64,000 bases of DNA from JAWXBM01 sp964470455 (GTDB taxonomy: Bacteria > Pseudomonadota > Gammaproteobacteria > Xanthomonadales > SZUA-36). Numbering within the stretch: position 1 is the first letter of the stretch; the number at the start of each line of letters is the position of its first letter. The DNA lies in assembly GCA_964470455.1 (NCBI GenBank), contig CAYYCX010000011.1, positions 8,064-72,063 of the forward strand, given 5' to 3'. The notes under the pieces are model-generated. The model worked only from the letters and a program-made list of their open reading frames with translations. It was not told where the DNA came from and ran no database searches. The position numbers were made by a program, and so were the translations under genes. Below, in pieces: positions 54,194 through 63,064 of this stretch.

Positions 54194-54874
54194 TCAATGC
54201 GCAATGAGCAGGCGCACACGATTGCCGGATTTCTCGGCAAAGTCGGCCAGGTCGCCAATCCATTCGATCAGCCGGTACCACATCATCACGTCAATTGGAT
54301 TCAGCTGGTCTTCCAGCTCGAACAGGTTTCTGGCCAAAGCGGCGCCCAGGACATCCGTTTCATCTTCCATGGCATTCAGTTCAGCCAGCATTGCCTTCAC
54401 CCGGCTGGCTTCGCGCCCGCGAAAGCCGGTTTCCAGCAACTCATCAAACTCCTCGATGATGAGCGCGGCCTGTTCACAGGTGTCAACACAGCGTTTGACC
54501 AGCAGGTCGAGGGCGGATTGCAGGCCAGCCGGCGGTGTCATGCGCCTTTGCAGCAGCAGCCCGGCAATGTCCTGGGCCGTATCGGCGATCGAATCCTGCA
54601 GGTCCAGCAGCTCCAGCAGATCACGCCGGTCCACCGGCATGAACAGGCTTTTGGGCATGGCCAGGCGAATGGAGTTCTTGATGGCATCGGCCTGCCCTTC
54701 GGTCGTGTTGATGCGATCGTGTACCCGCTGGAGCCGTTCATGATCACCGGCTGCCAGCGCGTCAAAAAGGGGAATGACCTCCCGGGCGCATTCCAGCACC
54801 GCCCGCATGTGCTCCTGCAGGGCCGGGAACGGCGATTTACCAAACAGCTTACCGAAAGGATTTGAGTGAGTCAT
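54194..54874 (-). CDS. DUF47 / PhoU-like phosphate-transport accessory protein
   Basis: 226 residues, all helical, of the TIGR00153/DUF47 family distantly related to PhoU. Acidic motifs such as EGQADAIKNSIR and EDETDVLG fit the metal-binding three-helix bundles. It lies 48 bases upstream of the PiT gene, the standard arrangement, and is thought to regulate or stabilise that transporter. Confidence 0.9.
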   Translation of the reverse strand: MTHSNPFGKLFGKSPFPALQEHMRAVLECAREVIPLFDALAAGDHERLQRVHDRINTTEGQADAIKNSIRLAMPKSLFMPVDRRDLLELLDLQDSIADTAQDIAGLLLQRRMTPPAGLQSALDLLVKRCVDTCEQAALIIEEFDELLETGFRGREASRVKAMLAELNAMEDETDVLGAALARNLFELEDQLNPIDVMMWYRLIEWIGDLADFAEKSGNRVRLLIAH

Positions 54875-54908
54875 TCAAGTCAAACCAAAGCGGCAAGTAC
54901 AAACCGCA

Positions 54909-55346
54909 TCAAACGCGTTCGATCACAATCCGTAATTTGAGCGTAAAGACGGAAACCTGGTTGAGAAAACCGGGCGACTCACGCACGCCAACGGACAGTT
55001 CCGTCTGGTGAGCAGAAATACGGTCTTCAGCACTGGGGCATGGACAGGTGAGGTCGCTTTCAACCGTGCCGGAATCGTTCTGGAACATATCCACTTCAGT
55101 TGCAACCAGAATCATCCTGATCAGGATGCTCTGTTCGCCATCACCAGCAGGTAAAACCAGCGGTTCCAGCGGGCCGGGAGGATCCTGGACGAAGCCTGCG
55201 GGAAGATGATGCTTTTTGCACTTGATATGGCCTTCGCCTTTCAGCCCTTCATTGAAGACTTTCACTGCGAGATCAAACTTCCAGTCATCGCCTATGTCCC
55301 CTTCCTGACTTTCGGAAAGCACCGAGATCGTTACCTTGAACGCCAT
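54909..55346 (-). CDS. unknown small soluble protein
   Basis: About 145 residues, no signal peptide or TM. It starts MAFKVTISVLSESQEGDIGD, then looks like a beta-rich fold, with a CKKHH cluster and a later CPCP pair. I do not recognise the family. ATG at 55346 has a clear GAGGAG seven bases upstream, so translation is credible. It lies behind the outer-membrane protein gene and upstream of the DUF47 gene on the same strand. Confidence 0.6.
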   Translation of the reverse strand: MAFKVTISVLSESQEGDIGDDWKFDLAVKVFNEGLKGEGHIKCKKHHLPAGFVQDPPGPLEPLVLPAGDGEQSILIRMILVATEVDMFQNDSGTVESDLTCPCPSAEDRISAHQTELSVGVRESPGFLNQVSVFTLKLRIVIERV

Positions 55347-55442
55347 TGACTGCTCCTCAAACTGCAAAAACTCACCGCGGGTGTGTAGCCCGTGAGTTTA
55401 TCAGTTAATTTCCGTTTTTGCCCACCGGCAGAGCGCATCCAA

Positions 55443-56360
55443 TCAGAACGCCATCGACCATGCCACCAGCAGGGTGTCCAGGTCGGAGCCGACGCGCGTA
55501 TTGGTCTGGCTTCTGGCATAGCTGAACTTGATATTCTGGCGTGGGCCCAGCGGCATGCCAAAACTGGCTGCCCAAAAGCTCACGCGCCCGTCATCGTCCT
55601 TGTCAACGCCATTGATGGTATTGTCCCCGCCATAGCCGTAACCGCTGCTCACTCCCGCCCAGACTCCCGGCCGAAAGCTGTAAATCACGTGACCCTGTAC
55701 AAACCACAGGGGATCCTGCTGGCGCACGGTTCCGCCAAAAAACTCGCGGTTGTCGCCAAACACGAATACCGACGCCGTGGCTTCGAATTCCCACTGGTGG
55801 CGGGAATGCAGGATTCCTACCTGGGGACGCAACACATAGCGGTTGCCGCCCAGGTTGATCAGGCGATCGGCGCGGTATTCACCCAGTGGCAGGGTCACAT
55901 CAACCGCCGCGCCCAGCACCGTGCGCACCGGGTTGGCCGCCCGGAAAGCCGCAAATTCCCTGCCTTTCAGCGCCGGGGACCCCAGCAGGTTGACCGACCA
56001 GCGTACCGAAGGGTCGGAAAAACCGTGCCGGCGCACGCTGGCGGGCTGCTGGTTCAACAGGCCCGCCCACTGCCCCATCGCGTACGGCAGCGAGGCCTCA
56101 ATGCGCACTGTCTTGCCAAAAAAACTATGGCTGCGTATGTAGCTGATGCTGGTGAAATAGAGGTCCATGCGGGCATCTTCGATCTGCAGCGCGGGGTCGA
56201 ACAGGATGTCACCACGGCTGTAGCCGGTACCTGCGCCAATAAAATTTGCGTCCACCGGCAGGTGGGTCCAGCGACGGGGCTCAAGGCTCTGCGCCAGCGC
56301 AGCCGGCAAATACGCGGTCACCAGCAGTAGCAGCAGGATTTTGCCGGCCAAATGATGCAT
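55443..56360 (-). CDS. outer-membrane barrel protein (meta-pathway/PF13557 type)
   Basis: About 305 residues with a signal peptide ending at LPAALAQS and alternating beta strands to a C-terminal aromatic residue (VAWSMAF). The blocks TGYSRGDILFDPALQIEDAR, ASLPYAMGQW and SDPSVRWSVNLLG match the transporter-like PF13557 family (phenol meta-degradation outer-membrane proteins). Substrate unknown. ATG at 56360 with AGGAAAG upstream. Confidence 0.8.
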   Translation of the reverse strand: MHHLAGKILLLLLVTAYLPAALAQSLEPRRWTHLPVDANFIGAGTGYSRGDILFDPALQIEDARMDLYFTSISYIRSHSFFGKTVRIEASLPYAMGQWAGLLNQQPASVRRHGFSDPSVRWSVNLLGSPALKGREFAAFRAANPVRTVLGAAVDVTLPLGEYRADRLINLGGNRYVLRPQVGILHSRHQWEFEATASVFVFGDNREFFGGTVRQQDPLWFVQGHVIYSFRPGVWAGVSSGYGYGGDNTINGVDKDDDGRVSFWAASFGMPLGPRQNIKFSYARSQTNTRVGSDLDTLLVAWSMAF

Positions 56361-56578
56361 GCTTTCCTGTACCAGGAGCTCCGGAACCAACCAGTCTGGC
56401 TGGCGTTCCGGGGCTTTCAGGGTTGATCAAAGGTGACGCATTATGAATCAGCCCCGGACCAAGCGTCCATCGATTGGCAGGGCGGATTTTCCGATGGCTT
56501 GCAGTCAGCCGGCCAGGACGAACAGAATAAGGCCGGGCCTCAACAACAACCCGGGCGATTGCCGGAAACAACCAGCAC

Positions 56579-57700
56579 ATGCAAACCAACTCCAGCCCAT
56601 TGAAGATTCTTTACCTTACGGACAAAAGTGACCGGGGGGAGTCCGCCATGATCATGGGCGTACGCCAACAGGGCCATGCAGTCCGGGTTTTCGGCAGGCT
56701 GGATTCACCCCACCTCCAGAAAATACGCGACAGCGGTATTCCGGTGACCGACGTGCGCTGGAAAAAGAAGCTGGACCTCCAGGTGTTGCGCGCCATCCGG
56801 CAAACCGTCCTGGATCACGGCATCGATATCATTCACACCGGCAACAGCCGCACCACCCTGCATATGGTGATGGCCACCAAAAAGCTGTGGCGCAGGGGAA
56901 AATCGCCCAAGCTGATTGCCTATCTCGGAGTTACCGGTAACGTCGCCTGGTGGTCGCCCCTGTCCTGGGTACGTTTCCTCAACCCGCGCATCGACCGTAT
57001 CATCTGCGTGGCTGAAGGCGTGCGGCAGTACCTGTTACAGGACGTGCGCCTTTTTGGCCTGAAGCTCGATCCGGCAAAAGTGGTGACCATTTACAAAGGC
57101 CACAAGCTGGAATGGTACCAGGCGGAACCGGCGGATCTGGGGGAATTCAGCATTCCGGCCGATGCCATGGTGGTCACAGTGGCATCGCGCCTGCGGCCGC
57201 GCAAGGGCATAGCCGAACTGGTGCGGGCCCTGGCCTTGTGCCAGCCGAAGCGGAACATCCACCTGTTGTTCCTTGGCCATGAAGGCAACGAGGAAATCCT
57301 CGCTGAAGTGGCGAAGCTGCCGTGCCCGGAGCGCGTGCATTTTGCCGGATACCGGCAGGATGCCCCGGCCATCATGGCGGCCAGCGATGTCTGCTGCCTG
57401 CCGGTCTTGAGTGGTGAAGGCCTGTCGCGCGCGGTTATCGAGGGCATGGCTTATGGCGTTTGTCCACTGGTCACGCCGGTAGGCGGGAATACCGAGCTCG
57501 TCATCGATGGCGAATGCGGACTGGTGGTGCCGGCCGGCGATGAACCGGCTCTGGCCCAGGCCATGGAGTGGCTGTACGACCACCCCGAGGAGCGCCAGCG
57601 TATGGGAGCCGCTGCCAGGGTTCGCATCGACCGGCATTTTCACAGTGATGAAACGGTCAGGCAAACCATCGCCCTGTACCGTGAAATCATGGCGGAATAA
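56579..57700 (+). CDS. glycosyltransferase family 4
   Basis: 373 residues with the GT-B fold of GT4 enzymes: N-terminal acceptor half (KILYLTDKSDRGE) and C-terminal donor half with SRLRPRKGIAELVRAL, SDVCCLPVLSGEGLSRAVIEGMAYG (E-x7-E) and GLVVPAGDEPALA. It retains a glycosyl donor with inverted or retained stereochemistry unknown; GT4 is retaining. It leads a short plus-strand group with a methyltransferase and a sulfotransferase, suggesting a decorated glycan. Confidence 0.88.
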   Translation: MQTNSSPLKILYLTDKSDRGESAMIMGVRQQGHAVRVFGRLDSPHLQKIRDSGIPVTDVRWKKKLDLQVLRAIRQTVLDHGIDIIHTGNSRTTLHMVMATKKLWRRGKSPKLIAYLGVTGNVAWWSPLSWVRFLNPRIDRIICVAEGVRQYLLQDVRLFGLKLDPAKVVTIYKGHKLEWYQAEPADLGEFSIPADAMVVTVASRLRPRKGIAELVRALALCQPKRNIHLLFLGHEGNEEILAEVAKLPCPERVHFAGYRQDAPAIMAASDVCCLPVLSGEGLSRAVIEGMAYGVCPLVTPVGGNTELVIDGECGLVVPAGDEPALAQAMEWLYDHPEERQRMGAAARVRIDRHFHSDETVRQTIALYREIMAE

Positions 57701-57795
57701 CCGTTGCCTGGCCCCGGCCGGCGGGAAATCACCCGGCCAATCTGGTAATGTGCAGCGCAGGAACCTGTGTTGGGATTGGTATCAGGACTACTCAT

Positions 57796-58506
57796 ATGAG
57801 CATACCCGGGTCGCGCCAGGTGCCGGACAATATTCCGCCAGTGGATCCCCGCGAATCGTTGCAGCAGCGCGGTGAACGCCTGTACCAGGTCACCACGCAA
57901 ATCGGCTGCGGCATAAACCGTTTTGAGAAAACCGGGCGGGCGCAACTTGAAGCCCTGGTTCGCCATGGCCTGAATCCATGGCACCGTCTGCTGGACATCG
58001 GCTGCGGCGCCCTCTGCGGCGGCTGGTGGATGATGCACTTCCTTGACGCCGGCAATTATCATGGCATCGAACCCAACACGTTCATGTTCCAGGCAGGGGT
58101 AAAGCACCTGGTTGAACCCGGGTTATTTGAAGCGAAACGCCCCAGCTTCCAGCATAATGACCAATATGATTTTTCCGGCTTCAACACCACCTTCGACTAT
58201 TTCCATGCCCATTCCATCTGGACCCACGCGCCCAAGAAGGACATTGAAAAAATGCTCGATGGCATGGTGCGTTTCGGCAACCCCGGTGCGCGATTCCTGA
58301 CCTCGTTCAAGCCACCTGACCTCTTTCACCGTGATTACCGGGGCGACACCTGGGTGGGGCGTTCGCACGAATCCGATGATGCCGGCATCTGCCGTCACAG
58401 TTTTGGCTGGATCAGTCAGGCCTGCAACAGCCGGGGCCTGCAGGTCGAACTGCTGAAGAACGAGAAAATCCACCGTCAGACCTGGATACTGGTTCATCGC
58501 GGATGA
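57796..58506 (+). CDS. class I SAM-dependent methyltransferase
   Basis: 236 residues. The SAM-binding motif I is LLDIGCGALCGGWWMM (about residues 70-85), followed by the acidic residue at the end of strand 2 (GIEPNTFMF). Unusual tryptophans around the loop give it a distinct look. ATG at 57796 with AGGA eight bases upstream; the longer frame starts at 57748. It sits between the GT4 and sulfotransferase genes, so a methylated sugar or lipid-linked substrate is likely. Confidence 0.75.
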   Translation: MSIPGSRQVPDNIPPVDPRESLQQRGERLYQVTTQIGCGINRFEKTGRAQLEALVRHGLNPWHRLLDIGCGALCGGWWMMHFLDAGNYHGIEPNTFMFQAGVKHLVEPGLFEAKRPSFQHNDQYDFSGFNTTFDYFHAHSIWTHAPKKDIEKMLDGMVRFGNPGARFLTSFKPPDLFHRDYRGDTWVGRSHESDDAGICRHSFGWISQACNSRGLQVELLKNEKIHRQTWILVHRG

Positions 58507-58549
58507 ATTTCGGGTCCAGGGAAACGGTAAGGGTTCACAGGACTGAAGC

Positions 58550-59242
58550 ATGATCTGCCGGGAATATTCCTGCCTGTATGTACACATTCCCAAAACCGCC
58601 GGGCAAAGCATCGAACAGTTCTTCATGGACCGGCTGGGACTGGACTGGGAAACCGACCGCGACCGGTTGCTGCTGGGTAATAACGCCGACCCGGCCAGGG
58701 GCACCGAAAAACTCTCGCACCTGAGCGCGATCGAGTACACACGATGTGGTTATGTCGACCAGGCGACCTTTGATGAACTGTTCAAGTTCAGTTTCGTACG
58801 CAATCCCTGGGAGCGTATCGTCTCTGAGTACCGATACCGCAATTACTTTCACCACCGCAGCTTCCGGGATTTCCTGCAGCACCGGTTGCCGCAACCTGGC
58901 TGGAGCGACAAGTACCGCCACATCATGCCGCAGTACGACATGCTGCATGATGCCGATGGCCAGTTGCAGGTGGATTTCGTGGGCCGGTTCGAGAACCTTC
59001 AGGCTGACTTCGCCCGGGTGTGCACCCGCCTGGGCATCGCGGATTCAAAACTGCCGCATCGCAATCCCTCGGACAAGAAATCACGCAACCTGAAACGCCG
59101 TTTGCGCAACTGGCTCTACCGCAACGGCGAGAACAGCAAGCACGGTTATGTTGAATTTTACGATGCTGCAACCATTGATATCGTGCGCAGGCTGTACCAC
59201 AGGGATATCAAAGCCTTTGGATATCCGGAACAGCCGGGCTAG
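58550..59242 (+). CDS. sulfotransferase family 2-like protein
   Basis: 230 residues. The 5'-phosphosulfate loop is VHIPKTAGQSIEQFF (about 11-25) and the 3'-phosphate motif is FVRNPWERIVSEYRY. This is the carbohydrate sulfotransferase (Sulfotransfer_2) type. With GT4 and methyltransferase upstream it may sulfate an exported glycan. PAPS would come from Sat-CysC. Confidence 0.85.
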   Translation: MICREYSCLYVHIPKTAGQSIEQFFMDRLGLDWETDRDRLLLGNNADPARGTEKLSHLSAIEYTRCGYVDQATFDELFKFSFVRNPWERIVSEYRYRNYFHHRSFRDFLQHRLPQPGWSDKYRHIMPQYDMLHDADGQLQVDFVGRFENLQADFARVCTRLGIADSKLPHRNPSDKKSRNLKRRLRNWLYRNGENSKHGYVEFYDAATIDIVRRLYHRDIKAFGYPEQPG

Positions 59243-59293
59243 GAGCGCCTGGCTCGCGACGGATGCGAAAATGTCGGCAGCTACGCCACCTCC

Positions 59294-59326
59294 ATAAAAA
59301 AACCCGCCGTTCAGGAACGGCGGGTT
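59294..59326 (-). terminator. intrinsic terminator of the TonB-dependent receptor gene
   Basis: Perfect 12-bp stem AACCCGCCGTTC / GAACGGCGGGTT (59301-59312 and 59315-59326) followed, on the minus strand, by a T-tract (A-run at 59295-59300 on the plus strand). It lies 42 bases downstream of the receptor stop codon. Confidence 0.88.
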
Positions 59327-59367
59327 CAGACCCACAAACCGAGGCTCACAGCCTCAGGCGCGGTGAC

Positions 59368-61707
59368 TCAGTAGTTGTAGGTGATTTCCAGGCCTGCAAC
59401 TTTGCCTCTGGCCAGTGGTGAGAACGTGCCACCCACCGGAACCGGGCCCAGCACGGGCGGCAACTGCGTGTCGCCACCATGGTTTACGCTGTCCAGCAGG
59501 TTTTTCCCATACACCGAGAAGATCCAGTTCTCACCCACGCGCAAATCCAGGCCGGCTTCAAGAATTTCCTGGTCCAGCAGGTAACCCAGGTTGTTGTCGG
59601 TGTAGAAGGAATCATCGCGATAGGCATAGCTGATGCGGGAACTGAGCACGCCCCAGTCACCCAGGGTCAGGTCATTGGTCAGGCCTATGCTCCAGGTCAG
59701 CTCGGCGGCACGCGGCAACTCAAGTGCCTTGTCCAGGCTGTTGATCGTGCCATCATCGTTCAGGTCAAAGGATATCGATTTGTAGCTCGGGTCGATCCAG
59801 CCCAGGGATGCCAGCAGTGCGGTATCACGGCCGAGGGCAAATACGCCGTCCAGCTCGATACCCCAGATTTCCGCATCGGCGGTATTCTTGATCACCTGTA
59901 CCACGCCGGCGATCGGGTCCGCCAGGTTGACTTCACGCTGCATGTCGTCAATGGTCTGGTAGAACAGCGCGCCATTGAGGCGACCGCGACCACTGATCTC
60001 TGACTTGAAGCCGATTTCATAGTTGGTAACGGCTTCCTGGTCAAACGGGCCCGGGCCGAAATTCACCGTATCGATGGCTGTGTTACGCAGGTTGTAGCCG
60101 CCGGAACGATGGCTGCGGGAAATATGCCCGTAAGCGCGGAAATCGTTATTGACGTTCCAGGTGGCTCCAATCTTGCCATCCACCGAATTCCACGAATCAC
60201 TGTCGACGAAATCAAACGGACAGAACTTGGGGTCGCCGATAACAACGTTACAGCGGTTATTGGTTCCTGCGGCCAGCGAGCTCACATTGCGCACCAGCGA
60301 GGCGATCTGCGCGTCCTTGTCCTCGGTGCTGAAGCGTAAGCCACCGGTGAGGGTCCATGTTTCCGAAATGTTGTAATCAACACTGCCGAACCAGGCCAGC
60401 GAATCCACCTTGTAGATACCACCACCATCCTGCACCAGCGCCGGGGCCACGTTGCCCGTGGCGACACCCAGCAGGTTGCGCCGCTCGTGGTAATTCACTT
60501 CGTTGGTGAACCAGTAAATGCCGGTGGTTACATTGGCGTTGCCAAAGGTGCCGACGTAGCGCAGTTCGTTGCTGACCTGCTCCTGGTTGTTCCAGGATGG
60601 CGCATGGAACAACCACACGGGCTGGGCATCGATATCGCTCATGCCGGTTGAGGTGAAATCCTTCCAGCCGAAAATATTGGTAATGGTGCCATCGCCAAAT
60701 GCAACATCCCAGTCCAGCTGCAGGCTGACGAGGTCATTTTCCATGTCATAGAATCCCGGCTCGTCGATGGCGAAGTCGAAACTGTCACGGTCGAAGTTCG
60801 CAAAAAATCCGGGCAGCCCTGAACCGTTGGTGTGCGTTTGGGATGAAGGGCCATCGCCTTCCGATTCCATGTGTTCCCAGCGCAAAGTGATGTTCACGTT
60901 CTCGGTGGGAGCAAAGGTCATCACCGGGCGGAAAATCTTGGTCTCGGATGCGCCATGGTTAGAACCATCACGCAGGTTCGTGAACCAGCCATCATCATCA
61001 TGGTAGTAGGCGCTCATTCTCAGGCCAACGGTCTCCCCTACCGGGCCACCAATCGCGGCCATGCCGTAATAGGCCGAACCGCCATCACCATTGGGATTGG
61101 CTTCATAGGCTCCGCGTACGGAAAACTCCAGCTCATCGCCGGGCCTCTTGGTATTGATCAGCACCGCGCCGCCGGTCACGTTGCGGCCGAACAGTGTTCC
61201 CTGCGGGCCGCGCAGCACCTCAATGCTCTGGATATCGAACATGTCGATAACTACACCCTGGTTCATGCCCATGTAGATGCCGTCCACGAAAACGCCGACG
61301 GTTGGGTCAATGGACGGGATGGAACTGTTGATACCCAGGCCACGAATGGAGAAGTTGGCCACGCTCTTGATGGTACCGACGTCATCCAGCGCCACGTTCG
61401 GCATGCCCACCGTCAGGTCATCGATTTTCCTGACCTTCAGTGCATCCAGCTGGTCCGAATTGAATGCGGAAATGGCGATTGGCACCTGCTGCGACATTTC
61501 TTCACGTTTGCGTGCCGTTACTACCACTTCTTCCAACAGGGCACCGGTCGTGCCGGAATACTCCTGATCTTCATCCTGGGCAAACAGCTGCGCCGGGCTG
61601 CAGGCCAGCGCCGCGGCAATAACAAGTGCCAGGGGTGAATGCTTCAGTAATGTTTGGTCAAGTCGTTTTTGAGTGTGCTTTTTAGTACTAACGCTTACAT
61701 AGGTCAT
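59368..61707 (-). CDS. TonB-dependent outer-membrane receptor
   Basis: 779 residues with signal peptide ending at PAQLFAQ, TonB box LEEVVVTARKREE, plug domain (VPIAISAFNSDQLDALKVRK, FSIRGLG, VLRGPQGTLFGRNVTGGAV) and a 22-strand barrel ending ARGKVAGLEITYNY. The plug type, with long QGTLFGRNVTGGAV, is that of marine receptors for non-siderophore ligands such as aromatics, steroids or glycans. The substrate is unknown; the neighbouring decarboxylase-like and thioesterase genes are suggestive only. Energised by the TonB operon or a similar one. Confidence 0.93.
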   Translation of the reverse strand: MTYVSVSTKKHTQKRLDQTLLKHSPLALVIAAALACSPAQLFAQDEDQEYSGTTGALLEEVVVTARKREEMSQQVPIAISAFNSDQLDALKVRKIDDLTVGMPNVALDDVGTIKSVANFSIRGLGINSSIPSIDPTVGVFVDGIYMGMNQGVVIDMFDIQSIEVLRGPQGTLFGRNVTGGAVLINTKRPGDELEFSVRGAYEANPNGDGGSAYYGMAAIGGPVGETVGLRMSAYYHDDDGWFTNLRDGSNHGASETKIFRPVMTFAPTENVNITLRWEHMESEGDGPSSQTHTNGSGLPGFFANFDRDSFDFAIDEPGFYDMENDLVSLQLDWDVAFGDGTITNIFGWKDFTSTGMSDIDAQPVWLFHAPSWNNQEQVSNELRYVGTFGNANVTTGIYWFTNEVNYHERRNLLGVATGNVAPALVQDGGGIYKVDSLAWFGSVDYNISETWTLTGGLRFSTEDKDAQIASLVRNVSSLAAGTNNRCNVVIGDPKFCPFDFVDSDSWNSVDGKIGATWNVNNDFRAYGHISRSHRSGGYNLRNTAIDTVNFGPGPFDQEAVTNYEIGFKSEISGRGRLNGALFYQTIDDMQREVNLADPIAGVVQVIKNTADAEIWGIELDGVFALGRDTALLASLGWIDPSYKSISFDLNDDGTINSLDKALELPRAAELTWSIGLTNDLTLGDWGVLSSRISYAYRDDSFYTDNNLGYLLDQEILEAGLDLRVGENWIFSVYGKNLLDSVNHGGDTQLPPVLGPVPVGGTFSPLARGKVAGLEITYNY

Positions 61708-61743
61708 TTTATTACCCTCGAGGGTTGTTGTGCGCTGGTCAAT

Positions 61744-61772
61744 GATATAGCGAATCGAGGGTCAATTTACAA
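61744..61772 (-). promoter_or_regulatory. candidate promoter of the TonB-dependent receptor
   Basis: On the minus strand TTGTAA (61772-61767) and TATATC (61749-61744) are 17 bases apart, about 40 bases upstream of the receptor start. GAGGGT before the ATG is the likely ribosome-binding site. Confidence 0.5.
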
Positions 61773-61815
61773 TAATTTAATAATTCGGATTGGCTTTGTT
61801 AAATCTCGCCGAACC

Positions 61816-62394
61816 TCACAACCGGGACATTTCCGCGACGAACGACTGCTCCGAAACTCCTGTGGGCAACCGTTGCAGCACGCCCGGGTCCAGTTCCAGG
61901 CCAAAACTGTTGATCATGCCCGCCAGGATCACGTACATGCCCTGGATGGCAATCAGGTCGAAAACCTGCGGCAGGCTGCAATGGTGCATTAGATTTTCCA
62001 GCGTGGCAGCGGAAATCACATGTGTTTCAACCAGCTCGTCGACTGCCTTCAGCACCGCGGATTCCTGTGGGCTCCAGGCGGCTGAGCCTGCGCCTTCCTT
62101 GATCCGTTCGATCTCTTCAAGGCTGAGGCCAACCGCCAATGCGCGGTCCACGTGGGAGGCCCATTCGTACCAGGCTTTCATGTGTATGGCCACACGCAGG
62201 ATAACCAGCTCTCCAAGGCGCGGCCCCAGCGTGCCACCTCGTACCGAATGATTGCGGAAATTCCACCAGGCTTCCAGCAGCTCAGGATTGTGGGCCATCA
62301 GTTTGTGGACGTTGATAGGCTGGCCATTCATGGAATCCACAATGTGCTGCAATCCCGGATCCCAATGATCTACTGGCAAAGGCAAAACCTTCAT
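61816..62394 (-). CDS. carboxymuconolactone decarboxylase-like protein
   Basis: 192 residues, all helical. The core RLGELVILRVAIHMKAWYEWASHVDRALAVG shows the CMD/AhpD family pattern, but the usual redox pair CxxC is absent, replaced by AWYEWASH. So it is the decarboxylase-like rather than peroxidase-like type, or a detoxification protein of unknown substrate. ATG at 62394 with AAGGAG seven bases upstream. Confidence 0.8.
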   Translation of the reverse strand: MKVLPLPVDHWDPGLQHIVDSMNGQPINVHKLMAHNPELLEAWWNFRNHSVRGGTLGPRLGELVILRVAIHMKAWYEWASHVDRALAVGLSLEEIERIKEGAGSAAWSPQESAVLKAVDELVETHVISAATLENLMHHCSLPQVFDLIAIQGMYVILAGMINSFGLELDPGVLQRLPTGVSEQSFVAEMSRL

Positions 62395-62554
62395 TTGTGA
62401 CTCCTTGAGTGCGCAGCGCCGGCGGGCGTGTCCTGCAGCTGCAAAAAACGGCCTGTTTTCCGAAACGCATTCCGGAAGGTGCGTAGTTGAACCCGCATGC
62501 CGAATGATACTATCCGGACGGAACAAACCCGCCAACCAGGACAGTGATCCGCGC

Positions 62555-63010
62555 ATGAACAAACAACCCAATACCGATTCCTGCTTTATTTGCGGACGCA
62601 ACAACCCGGTCGGCCTCTACATGAGTTTTTTCGACAACGGGAAAGACGAAGTGGTCAGCGAATACACCGTGCCTGAACGCTACCAGGGATACCCCGGTAT
62701 CGTGCACGGAGGGATCCAGGCTGCCATGCTGGACGAAGTCGTGGGCCGGGTAGCCATGATCGGCGATCATCATCATTTCATGATGTCGGTCAGCCTGAAT
62801 GTGAAATACCGCCACACCGTGCCGGTTGGAACCCCATTGCGCATCGTGGGACGGACCATCCGGCTGCGTGGCAGGTTGGGCAAGGCCGTCGGGATGATCT
62901 TCCTTCCCGACGGCACGATTGCGTGTGAAGCGGAAATGACGCTGGCGGACGTTCCGGCAGACTTGCTGGAACGCACCAACCCGGCCCTGCTCAACTGGAG
63001 AATCGACTGA
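62555..63010 (+). CDS. PaaI-type hotdog-fold thioesterase
   Basis: 151 residues with the hotdog fold: GIVHGGIQAAMLDEVVGRVA holds the catalytic-loop His-Gly-Gly and the acidic residue used by PaaI-like thioesterases. N-terminus has CFICGRNNPVGLYMSF, a variant of the C-x-x-C/G-x-N-P-x-G-L block of this subfamily. It should cleave acyl-CoA thioesters. Divergent from the CMD-like gene. Confidence 0.87.
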   Translation: MNKQPNTDSCFICGRNNPVGLYMSFFDNGKDEVVSEYTVPERYQGYPGIVHGGIQAAMLDEVVGRVAMIGDHHHFMMSVSLNVKYRHTVPVGTPLRIVGRTIRLRGRLGKAVGMIFLPDGTIACEAEMTLADVPADLLERTNPALLNWRID

Positions 63011-63064
63011 TTCAGGGGCCAGGGACGCTCTGATCAATCCGTCTCTGGATCAACCAGCGTTTCC

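Noticed and set aside
59240..59260. Possible single REP half-site AGGAGCG...GCTCGCGA after the sulfotransferase gene
   Set aside because: Only one short, weakly paired copy; not enough to call a repeat.
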